This document shows positions 14,656 to 23,115 of a stretch of DNA of 33,926 bases, in pieces. Source of the DNA: an uncultured Myxococcales bacterium (GTDB taxonomy: Bacteria; Myxococcota_A; UBA9042); contig CAIXGW010000139.1 of assembly GCA_903919145.1 (NCBI GenBank), positions 1-33,926 on the forward strand, read 5' to 3'. Within the stretch, counting starts at the first letter, position 1. Each line of letters starts with the position of its first letter. Made by a program: the position numbers and the translations under genes. The notes below the pieces were generated by a model that saw only the letters and a program-made list of their open reading frames with translations, ran no database searches and was not told where the DNA came from.

Positions 14656-16341
14656 ATGAGCGTTGAGCCAAACAAGATCATCTACTCGATGATTGGTGTG
14701 TCGAAGTTCTACGATAAGAAGCCGATTCTCAAAGACATCTACTTGTCCTACTTCTACGGTGCCAAGATCGGCGTCCTGGGCCTGAACGGCTCAGGCAAGA
14801 GCTCGCTGCTCAAGATTCTGGCTGGCGTGGATCCCGATTTCGTAGGCAAGACCACGGTCTCGGCCGGCTTCACCATCGGCTACTTGCAGCAGGAGCCGCA
14901 GCTGGACGGCTCGCGCACGGTCAAGCAGATCGTTGAAGAAGGTGTGCAGGCGACCGTCGACCTGGTGCGCGAATTTGAGAAGATCGGCGAGCAGTTAGAG
15001 ACCTGCACCGATGACGACGAGATGATGCAGCTGGTCGAGCGCCAGGGCGAGCTGCAAGAGAAGCTGGACGCCGCCGATGCCTGGGACCTGGACAGCCGGC
15101 TGGAGATGGCGATGGACGCGCTGCGCTGCCCGCCGGGCGAGTCGCTGTGCAGCGTGCTGTCTGGCGGCGAGAAGCGCCGGGTCGCCATGTGCCGCTTGCT
15201 GCTGCAAAAGCCAGACATTCTGCTGCTTGACGAGCCGACCAATCACCTGGACGCCGAGTCGGTCGCTTGGCTGGAGCAGCACCTGCAGCGCTACGAGGGC
15301 ACGGTCATCGCCGTAACCCACGATCGCTACTTCTTGGACAACGTGGCCGGCTGGATTCTGGAGCTGGACCGCGGCCAGGGAATTCCGTGGAAGGGCAACT
15401 ACTCCAGCTGGTTGGATCAGAAGACCAAGCGCATGGCCCAGGAAGAGAAGCAAGAGAGCGAGCGCCAAAAGACCCTCAAGCGCGAGCTCGAGTGGATCAA
15501 CACCTCGGCCAAAGGGCGCCACGCTAAGGGCAAAGCGCGCATCGCCTCCTATGAGCGCCTGCTGACCCAGGACGCGGACAAGCGCGCCAACGACCTGGAG
15601 ATTTTCATCCCGCCGGGGCCGCGCTTGGGCGATGTGGTCATCGAGGCCGACCACGTGCGCAAGGCCTTTGGCGACCAATTGCTGTTTGACGACCTGTCTT
15701 TTGCGCTGCCTCCGGGCGGTATCGTTGGGGTGATTGGTCCCAATGGCGCCGGCAAGACCACGCTGTTCAAGCTGATCACCGGCCAGCTGCAGCCAGACAC
15801 CGGCACGTTTAAGACCGGCAGCACCGTCAAGCTGGCCTACGTGGACCAAGAGCGCGACGATCTGGACCCGGAGAAGACGATCTGGCAGGTCATCAGCGAT
15901 GGGCAAGAGGTGCTGGAGCTGGGAACGAAGACCGTGAACTCGCGGGCTTATGTCTCCAGATTCAACTTTGCGGGGCAGGACCAGCAAAAGAAGGTCGGCA
16001 TGCTGTCTGGCGGCGAGCGCAACCGCGTGCACCTGGCGCGGCTGCTCAAGTCGGGCTGCAACGTGCTGCTGCTGGACGAACCGACCAATGACTTGGACGT
16101 CAACGCGCTGCGGGCACTGGAAGAAGCGCTGGAGAACTTTGCGGGCTGCGCGGTGGTCATCAGCCACGATCGCTGGTTCTTGGACCGGATTGCGACGCAC
16201 ATGCTGGCCTTTGAGGGCGACAGCAAGGTGGTGTTTTTTGACGGCAACTACTCGGAATATGAGGCGGATCGCAAGGCGCGGCTAGGTCGCGATGCCGATC
16301 AGCCGCATCGGATTCGCTACCGGGCTTTGACGCGGGCTTAG
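14656..16341 (+). CDS. ettA: ABC-F translational throttle EttA
   Basis: This is a soluble, duplicated ATPase that binds the ribosomal E site and gates entry into elongation according to ADP/ATP levels. ATG 14656 stands 7 nt after GGAG and gives 561 residues, close to E. coli EttA (555). First domain: Walker A GLNGSGKSS (42-50), LSGGEKRR (168-175), Walker B LLLDEPTNHLD (189-199). The arm insert typical of EttA is at about 115-160 (DDDEMMQLVERQGELQEKLDAADAWDLD begins it). The linker with charged helices (255-310) follows. Second domain: GPNGAGKTT (361-369), LSGGERNR (450-457), LLLDEPTNDLD (471-481). The N-terminal YSMIGVSKFY matches EttA rather than Uup or YheS. It is a housekeeping gene. Confidence 0.95.
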   Translation: MSVEPNKIIYSMIGVSKFYDKKPILKDIYLSYFYGAKIGVLGLNGSGKSSLLKILAGVDPDFVGKTTVSAGFTIGYLQQEPQLDGSRTVKQIVEEGVQATVDLVREFEKIGEQLETCTDDDEMMQLVERQGELQEKLDAADAWDLDSRLEMAMDALRCPPGESLCSVLSGGEKRRVAMCRLLLQKPDILLLDEPTNHLDAESVAWLEQHLQRYEGTVIAVTHDRYFLDNVAGWILELDRGQGIPWKGNYSSWLDQKTKRMAQEEKQESERQKTLKRELEWINTSAKGRHAKGKARIASYERLLTQDADKRANDLEIFIPPGPRLGDVVIEADHVRKAFGDQLLFDDLSFALPPGGIVGVIGPNGAGKTTLFKLITGQLQPDTGTFKTGSTVKLAYVDQERDDLDPEKTIWQVISDGQEVLELGTKTVNSRAYVSRFNFAGQDQQKKVGMLSGGERNRVHLARLLKSGCNVLLLDEPTNDLDVNALRALEEALENFAGCAVVISHDRWFLDRIATHMLAFEGDSKVVFFDGNYSEYEADRKARLGRDADQPHRIRYRALTRA

Positions 16342-16385
16342 CAGCCCAGCGGGGATCTGCCGGAGCCTGCGGCTAGCCACTCGAG

Positions 16386-17708
16386 CTACTCATAGCCAAA
16401 CCACAACCGTCGCAGGGGCCGCGGGCCGCGGCGCTGGGGCATGGGCTGGGGCGCAATGGTGCGGGCAATGAGGCAGACGTCGGCCTCATCCCGCAGCGGG
16501 TCGACACTGCCGGTCCCATTGCTGTCGTGGCCCATCAGGGCCAAGACCAGGCTTAGGCGCATCGGCCAGGCCGCCAGCCAGGTCGTCGGGCCAATCGCAG
16601 TGACTTCGTGCAGGCGGCTGCCGTCAAACCACAGCAGCATCCAATGGTTATCTGGCAGCGGCCGCACTACGGCCGGCTGGCCGCCCCAGGTCATCAGGCG
16701 GTCGCCGGGCAGAGCGTCGGCCAGGGGCTGCGGCGGGCTGCCATCCAGGTGCAGGCGCCACAGCTGGCCATCGACGCCGTGCAGCAGCACGCCATCGGCG
16801 ACCACTGCCAGGGCCAGGCCATCGGGCCCCAGCCTCAGGCGCTCCGCCTGGCCGCGGCTGGCCAGCTGTGTCTCAGGGCCGTTTGCGCCGTGTCCGCGCA
16901 GAATGGCCACGGCGCCGTCTTCGGCCACCGCCCAAACCCGAAGCGCGGTACCGGCTTGGGTCAGGGTCACCTCATCTGCCGTGGCAATCTCCCACAACAC
17001 CGGCGAGGCGTCTTCGCTCTGGCTGACCGCCCATGCGTGGGTGCCCCAGGGCGCCGCCGCCACCGATAGCACGTCGGCCAGCACGATCGTCGGCGCCGTC
17101 GCCATGCCTATGGCCCACAGTGGCCCGCTGGCTGTCGGCTGATCGGCCAGGGCGACGGCGCTCGCGGCCTCCGCCAAAGAGGCCGCCCAGCCCAGCGCGT
17201 GCAGTTCTTCAGCTGTCTCAGGATAAAGCGGGCCCTGGCGAACCAGCACCCCTTGGGCCATGGGCCAGGCGTCAGCGCCGGGCAGGGCGTACTCTTGGGT
17301 GGCGGTGCGGGTCGCCAGGTCCAGGGCCACCAGCAACCAGTCCAGGTCGTCGGCGTCGCGCTCGATCCAGCGCACCAGGCCATCGCCCTTGGCCGGCAGC
17401 AGCCGCGGGCGGGGGCGCGCGGGCAGGTCCAGGCACGCCCAGCCCATCTGCAGCGCGTCGGCGGTGATGGCGTCGGGCAGCGTCTCGCCGGTCGGCAGGG
17501 CCTTGGCAAACAGCCGCGGCCGCGGGCCCTGGGTGGCTAGGCCGGCCTGATCATAGCGGGTGGGATCGATGTACGGCTTGGCTTCGCTGCAGGCTTGGAC
17601 GGCCAGCACCGCTAGCAGCACGGCCAACGGCAGGGTCCGCAGGATGGTCTTGCGGTCGATGGCGAGGATGATTTTGAATAGATTGAGGTTCTCTGTCAGG
17701 GTGGGCAC
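16386..17708 (-). CDS. Lipoprotein with propeller-like repeats, unrecognised
   Basis: The best start is GTG 17708 (440 residues). No ATG, GTG or TTG lies nearer to the signal peptide, which runs ILRTLPLAVLLAVLAVQAC with the lipobox VQAC (Cys40). The body has many short repeats of small hydrophobic strands ending in W or L with Asp/Gly turns (for example GVLLHGVDGQLWRLHLDG, MLLWFDGSRLHEV, LRVWAVAEDGAVAILRG), as in beta-propellers of the TolB or WD type. This is a structural guess. The C-terminus is basic and Arg-rich (PQRRGPRPLRRLWFGYE). The gene is divergent from the OmpA-like gene and converges on ettA. Function unknown. Confidence 0.75.
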   Translation of the reverse strand: MPTLTENLNLFKIILAIDRKTILRTLPLAVLLAVLAVQACSEAKPYIDPTRYDQAGLATQGPRPRLFAKALPTGETLPDAITADALQMGWACLDLPARPRPRLLPAKGDGLVRWIERDADDLDWLLVALDLATRTATQEYALPGADAWPMAQGVLVRQGPLYPETAEELHALGWAASLAEAASAVALADQPTASGPLWAIGMATAPTIVLADVLSVAAAPWGTHAWAVSQSEDASPVLWEIATADEVTLTQAGTALRVWAVAEDGAVAILRGHGANGPETQLASRGQAERLRLGPDGLALAVVADGVLLHGVDGQLWRLHLDGSPPQPLADALPGDRLMTWGGQPAVVRPLPDNHWMLLWFDGSRLHEVTAIGPTTWLAAWPMRLSLVLALMGHDSNGTGSVDPLRDEADVCLIARTIAPQPMPQRRGPRPLRRLWFGYE

Positions 17709-17765
17709 GGGCTGGTCACACTGCGCCAGCTGAAGCTGCGGGGCGTTCGCCAAGAGTGCGTCGAA

Positions 17766-17794
17766 TTGGCCGGTCTGCGCAACCCTGGTATTCT
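17766..17794 (+). promoter_or_regulatory. Candidate sigma70 promoter of the OmpA-like gene
   Basis: TTGGCC (17766-17771, 4 of 6) is separated by exactly 17 bp from TATTCT (17789-17794, 4 of 6). A start near 17801 would leave a leader of about 43 nt to ATG 17844, with a GGAG ribosome site in it. Confidence 0.45.
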
Positions 17795-17843
17795 CTGGCC
17801 CACTGCGACGGTCCAGTCCATGCCCCGTCCGACGGAGATTCCT

Positions 17844-18665
17844 ATGCTGAAGTTCAACCGTTTTGCGCCTTTCAGCCGAGCCATTGGGCCGCTGCTGCTG
17901 GCTGGGATGTTCGCCAGTGCGTGCGTCTCGCAAACCAAGTACGACAAAGATACCGGCGACCTCAAAAGCCTGATGGCGGCGGACAAGAAGGCCGCTGAAG
18001 AGGCCGCCGCCGCTGCCCAGCAGAAGTGCACCGACGAAAAGACCGCCATGAGCGCCACCTGCAAGGAAGCGGCCGACAAGGCAGCTCAGGATCTGCTGGT
18101 GGCCAAGCGCGATCTGGACGCCTGTGTGGCGGCCGGTGGCGACAAGGGCAAGGCGCTGCAGCAGTGCGTGCGCGAGCGCGGCGAAGTCTCAGACAAGCTG
18201 GCGCGCGTTCAGGCCAGCATTGACAAGGTGCGCCAGGCTCTGCAGGTCATGGCGGCGGCCGGCAAGCTAGAAGTCAAAGTAGATCGCGGCTTTCTGATCA
18301 TTGCGCTGGCTGGCGACATCTTGTTTGACACCGGCAAAGCCAAGCTCAAAGACGACGCGACCCCGGTGCTGCGCGAGCTGGCCGCGGTGCTCAAGTCGAT
18401 GCCCGACCGCCTGTTCCAGGTCGCCGGCCACACCGATGACCAGGGCGAAGAAGAGAAGAACTGGGGCCTCTCGACCGAGCGCGCCGTTACCGTGGTGCGG
18501 TTCTTGATCAAAGAAGGCGTCTCTGGCAAGACCCTGTCCGCCGGTGGCTACGCGTTCTATCAGCCGGCCGCGGACAACACCACCCCAGAAGGGCGCCAGA
18601 AGAACCGCCGCGTCGAATTCTTGCTGATGCCCAACCTCTCTGAATTGCTAACGATGGGCAAGTAG
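17844..18665 (+). CDS. OmpA-type peptidoglycan-binding lipoprotein
   Basis: ATG 17844 has GGAG 7 nt upstream; an earlier in-frame ATG at 17820 lacks one. The 273-residue protein carries the lipobox ASAC (Cys27). A charged, Ala-rich helical stretch follows at about 35-140, with several Cys, which could form a coiled coil or stalk. A C-terminal OmpA/MotB domain spans about 150-262. Peptidoglycan-contact residues are present: GHTDDQG (196-201, Asp198), NWGLSTERAVTVV (206-218, Arg213) and NRRVEF (254-259). It likely tethers the outer membrane to the cell wall in the way of Pal, but no tol genes lie nearby, so the symbol pal is not assigned. Confidence 0.9.
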   Translation: MLKFNRFAPFSRAIGPLLLAGMFASACVSQTKYDKDTGDLKSLMAADKKAAEEAAAAAQQKCTDEKTAMSATCKEAADKAAQDLLVAKRDLDACVAAGGDKGKALQQCVRERGEVSDKLARVQASIDKVRQALQVMAAAGKLEVKVDRGFLIIALAGDILFDTGKAKLKDDATPVLRELAAVLKSMPDRLFQVAGHTDDQGEEEKNWGLSTERAVTVVRFLIKEGVSGKTLSAGGYAFYQPAADNTTPEGRQKNRRVEFLLMPNLSELLTMGK

Positions 18666-18746
18666 CCCGCCGCTGCATTGCCGCCGGTGTGAATCCCCTG
18701 GGGCAGAAGACCGTTGCAGATGGGCGGTCGGGGCCGCGGCGGGGGC

Positions 18747-19571
18747 ATGGTGGCGAGCACATCGATCAGACGGCCGGCAAAGCTGTTGGTGGCCGCGGGG
18801 CTGGCCCTGGCGCTGGTAGCCTTGGCGCGTCCGAGCCATGCCGCCAAGCCTGCAAAAGCCCTAGAAATTTCTTTTGACGTACGCGTTCGCGACAGTCGCA
18901 TTGGCAGTGGCAAGCTGCTGGTGGGGCCGCGCCAGGGCGATGGGCGCAAGGGCCTGCGGCTGTTGCAGCTGACCGGCCAGACCGAGTCCGTGCTGGGGGC
19001 CATCTACCAGGGTGCGCTGCTGGCTCACTCTTGGGTCAATGCCGACTGGTTGCCGCAGGCGGCGCGCTGGGACTCGCAGCTGGCCGGGAGAAAGGCATTT
19101 ACCCAGGCTACGTTGGCGGGTGGTCGGCTGATAGCGATGTTTGAGCGCCAGGGCCGCGGCGCCATCCAGCAGGACCGCATGACCGCTGGGATTCTGCTTG
19201 ACCCGGTGGCGATGGTGCCGTGGCTGATGCAGCAGAAGGCCAAGCCGGGGCAGACTTGGAAGGCCTCTTTGTTTACCGGCGCCGACCTGTGCCAGCTGGA
19301 CATGGCGGCCAAGACGGTCGAGGCGATTCAAGTCAGCGGAAAGGCTATGGATGCTTTGCGGATTGAAGCGGTGCTCAGCAGCTGCCGGATGCAGCGCAGC
19401 GTCACGCTGTGGCTGGCGATGGCCGACCAGAGCCCCCAGCGGCTGGTGCTGCATGACCGGCTGCTTGGGGATATCCTGTTTGATCTTGTGGGTGTAGAGC
19501 AGGTGCCGCTGCCCGAGGTCTTGCCAGCCCCCAAGGAGCCGCTGCTGCCGCGGCTGGCCCGGGCAAACTGA
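18747..19571 (+). CDS. Exported protein, DUF3108-like
   Basis: I use ATG 18747 (274 residues); ATG 18720 and TTG 18714 are in frame but would add only a Gly/Arg-rich stretch. The signal peptide RRPAKLLVAAGLALALVALARPSHA ends at a Sec-type site near residue 33, without a lipobox. The mature part has the DUF3108 order of elements: an early strand pair (LEISFDVRVRDSRIGSGKL), then LTGQTESVLGAIYQGALLAHSWVNADWLPQAARWD, and a C-terminal half with two Cys (LCQLD and SSCRMQ) that may form a disulfide. DUF3108 proteins are periplasmic and of unknown role. It follows the OmpA-like gene by about 80 bp on the same strand and may be co-transcribed. The family call is moderate. Confidence 0.72.
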   Translation: MVASTSIRRPAKLLVAAGLALALVALARPSHAAKPAKALEISFDVRVRDSRIGSGKLLVGPRQGDGRKGLRLLQLTGQTESVLGAIYQGALLAHSWVNADWLPQAARWDSQLAGRKAFTQATLAGGRLIAMFERQGRGAIQQDRMTAGILLDPVAMVPWLMQQKAKPGQTWKASLFTGADLCQLDMAAKTVEAIQVSGKAMDALRIEAVLSSCRMQRSVTLWLAMADQSPQRLVLHDRLLGDILFDLVGVEQVPLPEVLPAPKEPLLPRLARAN

Positions 19572-19574
19572 TCG

Positions 19575-21050
19575 TCACCGCATCAGAATTCCCAACAACT
19601 GGTCCAGGCGCTTGCCGTAGGGTGGGCTCATCAGGCCGGCGGCGTTGAGGCGCGACTGCCAGAAGACCCCCTTGAGGTGGCTGAAGGTGTCAAAGCCGCG
19701 CTTGCCGTGATAGGCGCCCATGCCGGCCGGACCCACACCGCCAAAGGGCAGTTCTTCCTGAACGATGTGCAACATGGTGTCGTTGACGGTCACGTCGCCA
19801 GACACGGTGCGGGCCAGCATGTGGCGCACGCGCTCTTTGTTGCGGTCAAAGTAGTACAGGGCCAAGGGGCGCGCGCGCTCATTGACGTAGCGGATGGCCG
19901 CATCGACGTTGTCGACTTCGATGAGCGGCAGCACCGGACCAAACAGCTCTTCCTGCAAAATGGTCATGTCGTCCGTGGCGTTCAGCACCAGGGTCAGCGG
20001 CATCTTGCGGCGGGCCGCCGGCAGGTCTTCATTGGCCGGATTGATGGGCAGCAGCGTGGCCCCCTTGGCCTCTGCCTCGGTCAGCCAGCCGTGCAGGCGC
20101 GCGTACTGGCCGTCATTGGCCAGCGCCGTGTAGTCAGCATTGTTCAGCAAGGTGGGATAGCGCTTGGCGACGATGTCCTTGGCGCACGCCACAAACTCCT
20201 TGGCCTGACCGCGGCCAAGCAGCACGTAGTCGGGCGCAATGCAGGTCTGGCCAGCGTTGAGCATCTTGCCGGCCAGGATGCGGTCGACGGCGTGCTCCAT
20301 GGGATGCTCGGGGTGGATGATCGCCGGCGACTTGCCGCCGAGCTCCAGAGTTACCGGCGTCAGGTTCTCTGCCGCGGCGCGCATCACAATGGCACCCAGG
20401 CGAGTAGAGCCGGTAAAAATCAGGTGATCCCAAGGCAATTTGCCAAAGCCTTCGGCAATGTGAACGCCGCCCTGGACCACTGTGACGGTGTCGGGAGAGA
20501 ACGTCTCGGCAATCAGCTGGGCAATCAGCGCCGAAGCGCGCGGCGTCAGCTCAGACGGCTTGATCATGGCGCGGTTGCCCGCCGCCAGCGCGGAAATCAG
20601 CGGCGACAGTGCCAGCTGCACCGGGTAGTTCCACGGCGCAATGATGCCGACGACGCCCAGCGGCTGGGGCACGACCTCAGCGGCTCCGGGCTGGAAGGCC
20701 CAGTGAACCGGGACCGATCGCGGCTTGGCCCAGCGCGCCAAGTGCTTGCGGGTGTGCTGCAAGCTCAGGATAAGCGGAAAAATATCTGCTATGACGGTTT
20801 CATAGCGCGACCGGCCGCCAAAATCCTGGTCAATCGCCTCGATGATCGCCGGCTGGTAGCGGCGGATGGCGGCTTCCAGGGCGTCGAGGTGAGCGCGGCG
20901 CTGCGCCACGGTGGGCGGCGCCTCGCTGCGAGACAGGTTGTGCATGCGCTGAAAGGACGTGCGCATAGAGACCACACTGGGGGACTCTTCGCGGCGGCTG
21001 TCCAAGCTGCTGACATTGGCAGAGAAGCTGGCGAGGGGGCTGACGGACAT
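19575..21050 (-). CDS. Aldehyde dehydrogenase, coniferyl-aldehyde type
   Basis: ATG 21050 follows GAGG and gives 491 residues. It is an NAD(P)-dependent oxidoreductase that converts aldehydes to acids. PWNYP with Asn141, IKPSE with Lys164 (cofactor), FTGSTRLG (212-219), TLELGGKSP with Glu236 and NAGQTC with the nucleophile Cys270 are all present. The missing C-terminal oligomerisation tail and the FGGVGPAGMGAYHGKRGFDTFSH ending place it with class 3 / coniferyl-aldehyde dehydrogenases (CalB-like). These act on fatty or aromatic aldehydes; the true substrate is unknown. The start carries a Ser-rich extension of about 30 residues, and Met29 is a possible alternative. It lies downstream of the HAD phosphatase with a 157-bp gap. 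Confidence 0.92.
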   Translation of the reverse strand: MSVSPLASFSANVSSLDSRREESPSVVSMRTSFQRMHNLSRSEAPPTVAQRRAHLDALEAAIRRYQPAIIEAIDQDFGGRSRYETVIADIFPLILSLQHTRKHLARWAKPRSVPVHWAFQPGAAEVVPQPLGVVGIIAPWNYPVQLALSPLISALAAGNRAMIKPSELTPRASALIAQLIAETFSPDTVTVVQGGVHIAEGFGKLPWDHLIFTGSTRLGAIVMRAAAENLTPVTLELGGKSPAIIHPEHPMEHAVDRILAGKMLNAGQTCIAPDYVLLGRGQAKEFVACAKDIVAKRYPTLLNNADYTALANDGQYARLHGWLTEAEAKGATLLPINPANEDLPAARRKMPLTLVLNATDDMTILQEELFGPVLPLIEVDNVDAAIRYVNERARPLALYYFDRNKERVRHMLARTVSGDVTVNDTMLHIVQEELPFGGVGPAGMGAYHGKRGFDTFSHLKGVFWQSRLNAAGLMSPPYGKRLDQLLGILMR

Positions 21051-21207
21051 GGGACCTCACTGAGAGCGCCGCCACTGCAGGCGGCCGCGTTCAAGGCTGC
21101 GCAAAGACGCTTCAGAGTAGGGCTGCAGAGCGCCGCGCGCAAGGCAATTCGCTGCGCCGCCAGAGCAAGGCGGCCCGCCTTTGGGCCTGATCCTTGCGAC
21201 CTATCGG

Positions 21208-21849
21208 TCAACCAGCTGTGCGCTGTAGGGCCGCCAACAGCTCGGCGGCGCTGGCGGCCACGGCGTCGGCTCCGTGCACTTCGGCGGGCCGAAAACCCCA
21301 CAAGACGCCAATGGCGCCCATGCCGGCGTTGCGCGCCGTTTGAAGGTCAATGGCGGTGTCGCCGACAAATTGGCAGTCCCGCGGCAGGGCACCCAGCTGT
21401 GCGGCGAGCTCCAGGGCGGCGCTGGGATCGGGCTTGCGCGGCACCTCGGGGCGCTGGCCGGCCACGGCGCCAAAAGCGATGTCGGCAAAGAAGTGCTGGA
21501 CCAGTGCGCAGGTGGCTGGGTGGGGCTTGTTGGACAGAACGGCCAGGCGCCAGCCCTGGGCTTGCAGCGTTTGCAGCATCGCGTGGATGCCCGGATAGAC
21601 CTGGGTGCGCTTGGTCATTTCGCTGGCGTAGATCTGGCGGTAGCGGTCCAGCACCTTGCGCTCCAATTGCGCCGGCTCCAGGGCCCGGGTGATCAGCACC
21701 TCTACCCCCTCGCCGACAAATTCGTAATACGCTGCAAGGGGGTGAATGGGGTAGCCGTACTCGGCCAGCGCGGCGTTGACGGCGGCGGCAATGTCGGCCA
21801 CCGAGTCGATGAGAGTTCCGTCCAGGTCGAAAATGGCGGCGCGCGTCAC
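21208..21849 (-). CDS. gph: Phosphoglycolate phosphatase-like HAD hydrolase
   Basis: GTG 21849 has AGGAG 5 nt upstream and gives 213 residues. The HAD signature FDLDGTLIDS carries Asp8 and Asp10; SNKPH (motif II), RKPDPSAAL with the motif III Lys, and GDTAIDLQTARNAGM (motif IV) follow in order. The small helical cap between motifs I and II (about 20-85) is of the Gph/PhnX type. Such enzymes dephosphorylate 2-phosphoglycolate formed during DNA repair, but the subfamily also contains other sugar phosphatases, so the symbol is tentative. It lies 99 bp after the ion-channel gene on the same strand. Confidence 0.85.
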   Translation of the reverse strand: MTRAAIFDLDGTLIDSVADIAAAVNAALAEYGYPIHPLAAYYEFVGEGVEVLITRALEPAQLERKVLDRYRQIYASEMTKRTQVYPGIHAMLQTLQAQGWRLAVLSNKPHPATCALVQHFFADIAFGAVAGQRPEVPRKPDPSAALELAAQLGALPRDCQFVGDTAIDLQTARNAGMGAIGVLWGFRPAEVHGADAVAASAAELLAALQRTAG

Positions 21850-21867
21850 GGCGGCTCCTGGTTAGCT

Positions 21868-21923
21868 ATCGGGGGGGCTGCCCGATCGGCTCTTTGCCAG
21901 TTTTTGCCTGTTGGCTTACTGGC
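21868..21923 (-). other. Two hairpins in the gap after the channel gene
   Basis: The 99-bp gap between the channel stop and the gph start holds two inverted repeats. GCCAGT/ACTGGC lies at 21896-21901 and 21918-21923, with an inner GCC/GGC. ATCGGG/CCCGAT lies at 21868-21873 and 21881-21886. Neither has a T-tract in the minus direction, so they are weak terminator or processing-site candidates. Confidence 0.3.
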
Positions 21924-21948
21924 TTGTTGGGCTTTGCGCAGCAGCGGC

Positions 21949-23115
21949 TTAGGTTGCCTGGATGCCGTGCCACACAAGCAGGCTCACCACCGGCAAGAAG
22001 AACACCAGCGCCGAGATCAGCGTCCCGCGCCACTTGGTCACCAGGGCCCAGTCGTCGTGGCCCATGGCGTGTTGGCGATACTCCAGAATCGTTTGCACCA
22101 CACCCGTGGCAATCGACGCGTAGGCGCACAGGTAGGCCCAGTCAATGACGGTCAGGTAGCCTAGAGCCGGGATGTGATCTTGGGCCGCCACCTGCAATTC
22201 CACCGCCACCAGCAGCGACAGCACCGTCAAAAGCAGCTTGCCGTCGAGCTTTTCGGGTGGAATGCCGCTGGCCGCCAGAGACAGCAGCACCATGAGCAGC
22301 AACGGCGCAAACTCAGCCACCAGGGCGCGCAGCAGCTCGCGCTGCACCTCCACGGTCATGGTGTAGCGCGAATAGGGTTCCTGCGGACCATAGGTTACGA
22401 TCGTTTCTTTGGAAGAGACATTGCGCAACTGCCAGTCGGACAGATTGAAATCGGGACCGAGCCGCCTCTGCAGCGTCACGCCCGGCTCGGGGTGGAAGCG
22501 GGTCTCGCAGTGGTAGCGCAGCTGGTCGGCCTGCAACAGCGGGTGTTCCAGGCGCACCTCTAGGCGCTGCACGTCAAACGGATAGCGATGCAGGTCAAAA
22601 TGGGCGCGCATCTTGGCGTGAATCCGCCAGTTTCGCACCTGCCACTCGCCAGAAGGCGGCGTAGGGTAGAACTCCAAGCGGGTGTCGATGGCGTTCATGA
22701 TCTCAAAGGGCGGCACTTCGCCCACCACAAAGCGCGGGTCGGTCCAGCGCAGCTCCAATGTGGCATCCAGCTGAAAGGTGCTGGTCTGCATGTCAATTTC
22801 GGCAATATCCAGCAGCCACAGGGTCACACGCACGTCAATGGGCTTGTCGCCCTGGCTGGTCGTGGTGGCGGCGGGCAGCGCCACGGCCTCTGGTGGGGCG
22901 CACACTCCGACCTGCGGGACCAGCACCGCCACCAGCAGCAGGGCCGCAGCGGCGACCAGGCGCGCCAGGGATCCGGCCCAGGCCCAGCGACCGCCGCGGT
23001 ACCCGACCTGGCAGCGCATTGGCAGCCCGCCGGTTCTCTCCGTTGGGCCCCGTGGGCTGGGCGCGGTCCGACCCAAGCCTGGCAAATCGGCTGGACGTGT
23101 GCGGGTCATCGCCAT
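21949..23115 (-). CDS. Pentameric ligand-gated ion channel homologue
   Basis: The 388-residue frame starts ATG 23115, overlapping the end of the peptidase gene by 10 nt; ATG 23109 is an alternative with AGAGG 7 nt upstream. After a long N-region and a hydrophobic signal segment (50-72) comes a beta-rich extracellular domain (about 90-260). It shows LELRWTDPRF (120-129) and DLHRYPFDVQRLEVRLEH (174-191), the position of the Cys loop; the loop Cys pair is missing, as in other bacterial members (GLIC, ELIC). Four membrane segments follow at about 265-282, 291-310, 320-345 and 365-385. M2 is the segment LLLTVLSLLVAVELQ and IPALGYLTVIDW links M2 to M3. The pore selectivity and ligand cannot be read. 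It lies on the same transcript as a lipid-anchored prolyl oligopeptidase. Confidence 0.87.
   Translation of the reverse strand: MAMTRTRPADLPGLGRTAPSPRGPTERTGGLPMRCQVGYRGGRWAWAGSLARLVAAAALLLVAVLVPQVGVCAPPEAVALPAATTTSQGDKPIDVRVTLWLLDIAEIDMQTSTFQLDATLELRWTDPRFVVGEVPPFEIMNAIDTRLEFYPTPPSGEWQVRNWRIHAKMRAHFDLHRYPFDVQRLEVRLEHPLLQADQLRYHCETRFHPEPGVTLQRRLGPDFNLSDWQLRNVSSKETIVTYGPQEPYSRYTMTVEVQRELLRALVAEFAPLLLMVLLSLAASGIPPEKLDGKLLLTVLSLLVAVELQVAAQDHIPALGYLTVIDWAYLCAYASIATGVVQTILEYRQHAMGHDDWALVTKWRGTLISALVFFLPVVSLLVWHGIQAT

Noticed and set aside
19677..21692. Long plus-strand open frame of 671 codons
   Set aside because: It is antisense to the aldehyde dehydrogenase and HAD genes, whose motifs are intact; its peptide is low-complexity His/Gln/Arg-rich, as expected from a shadow frame in GC-rich DNA.
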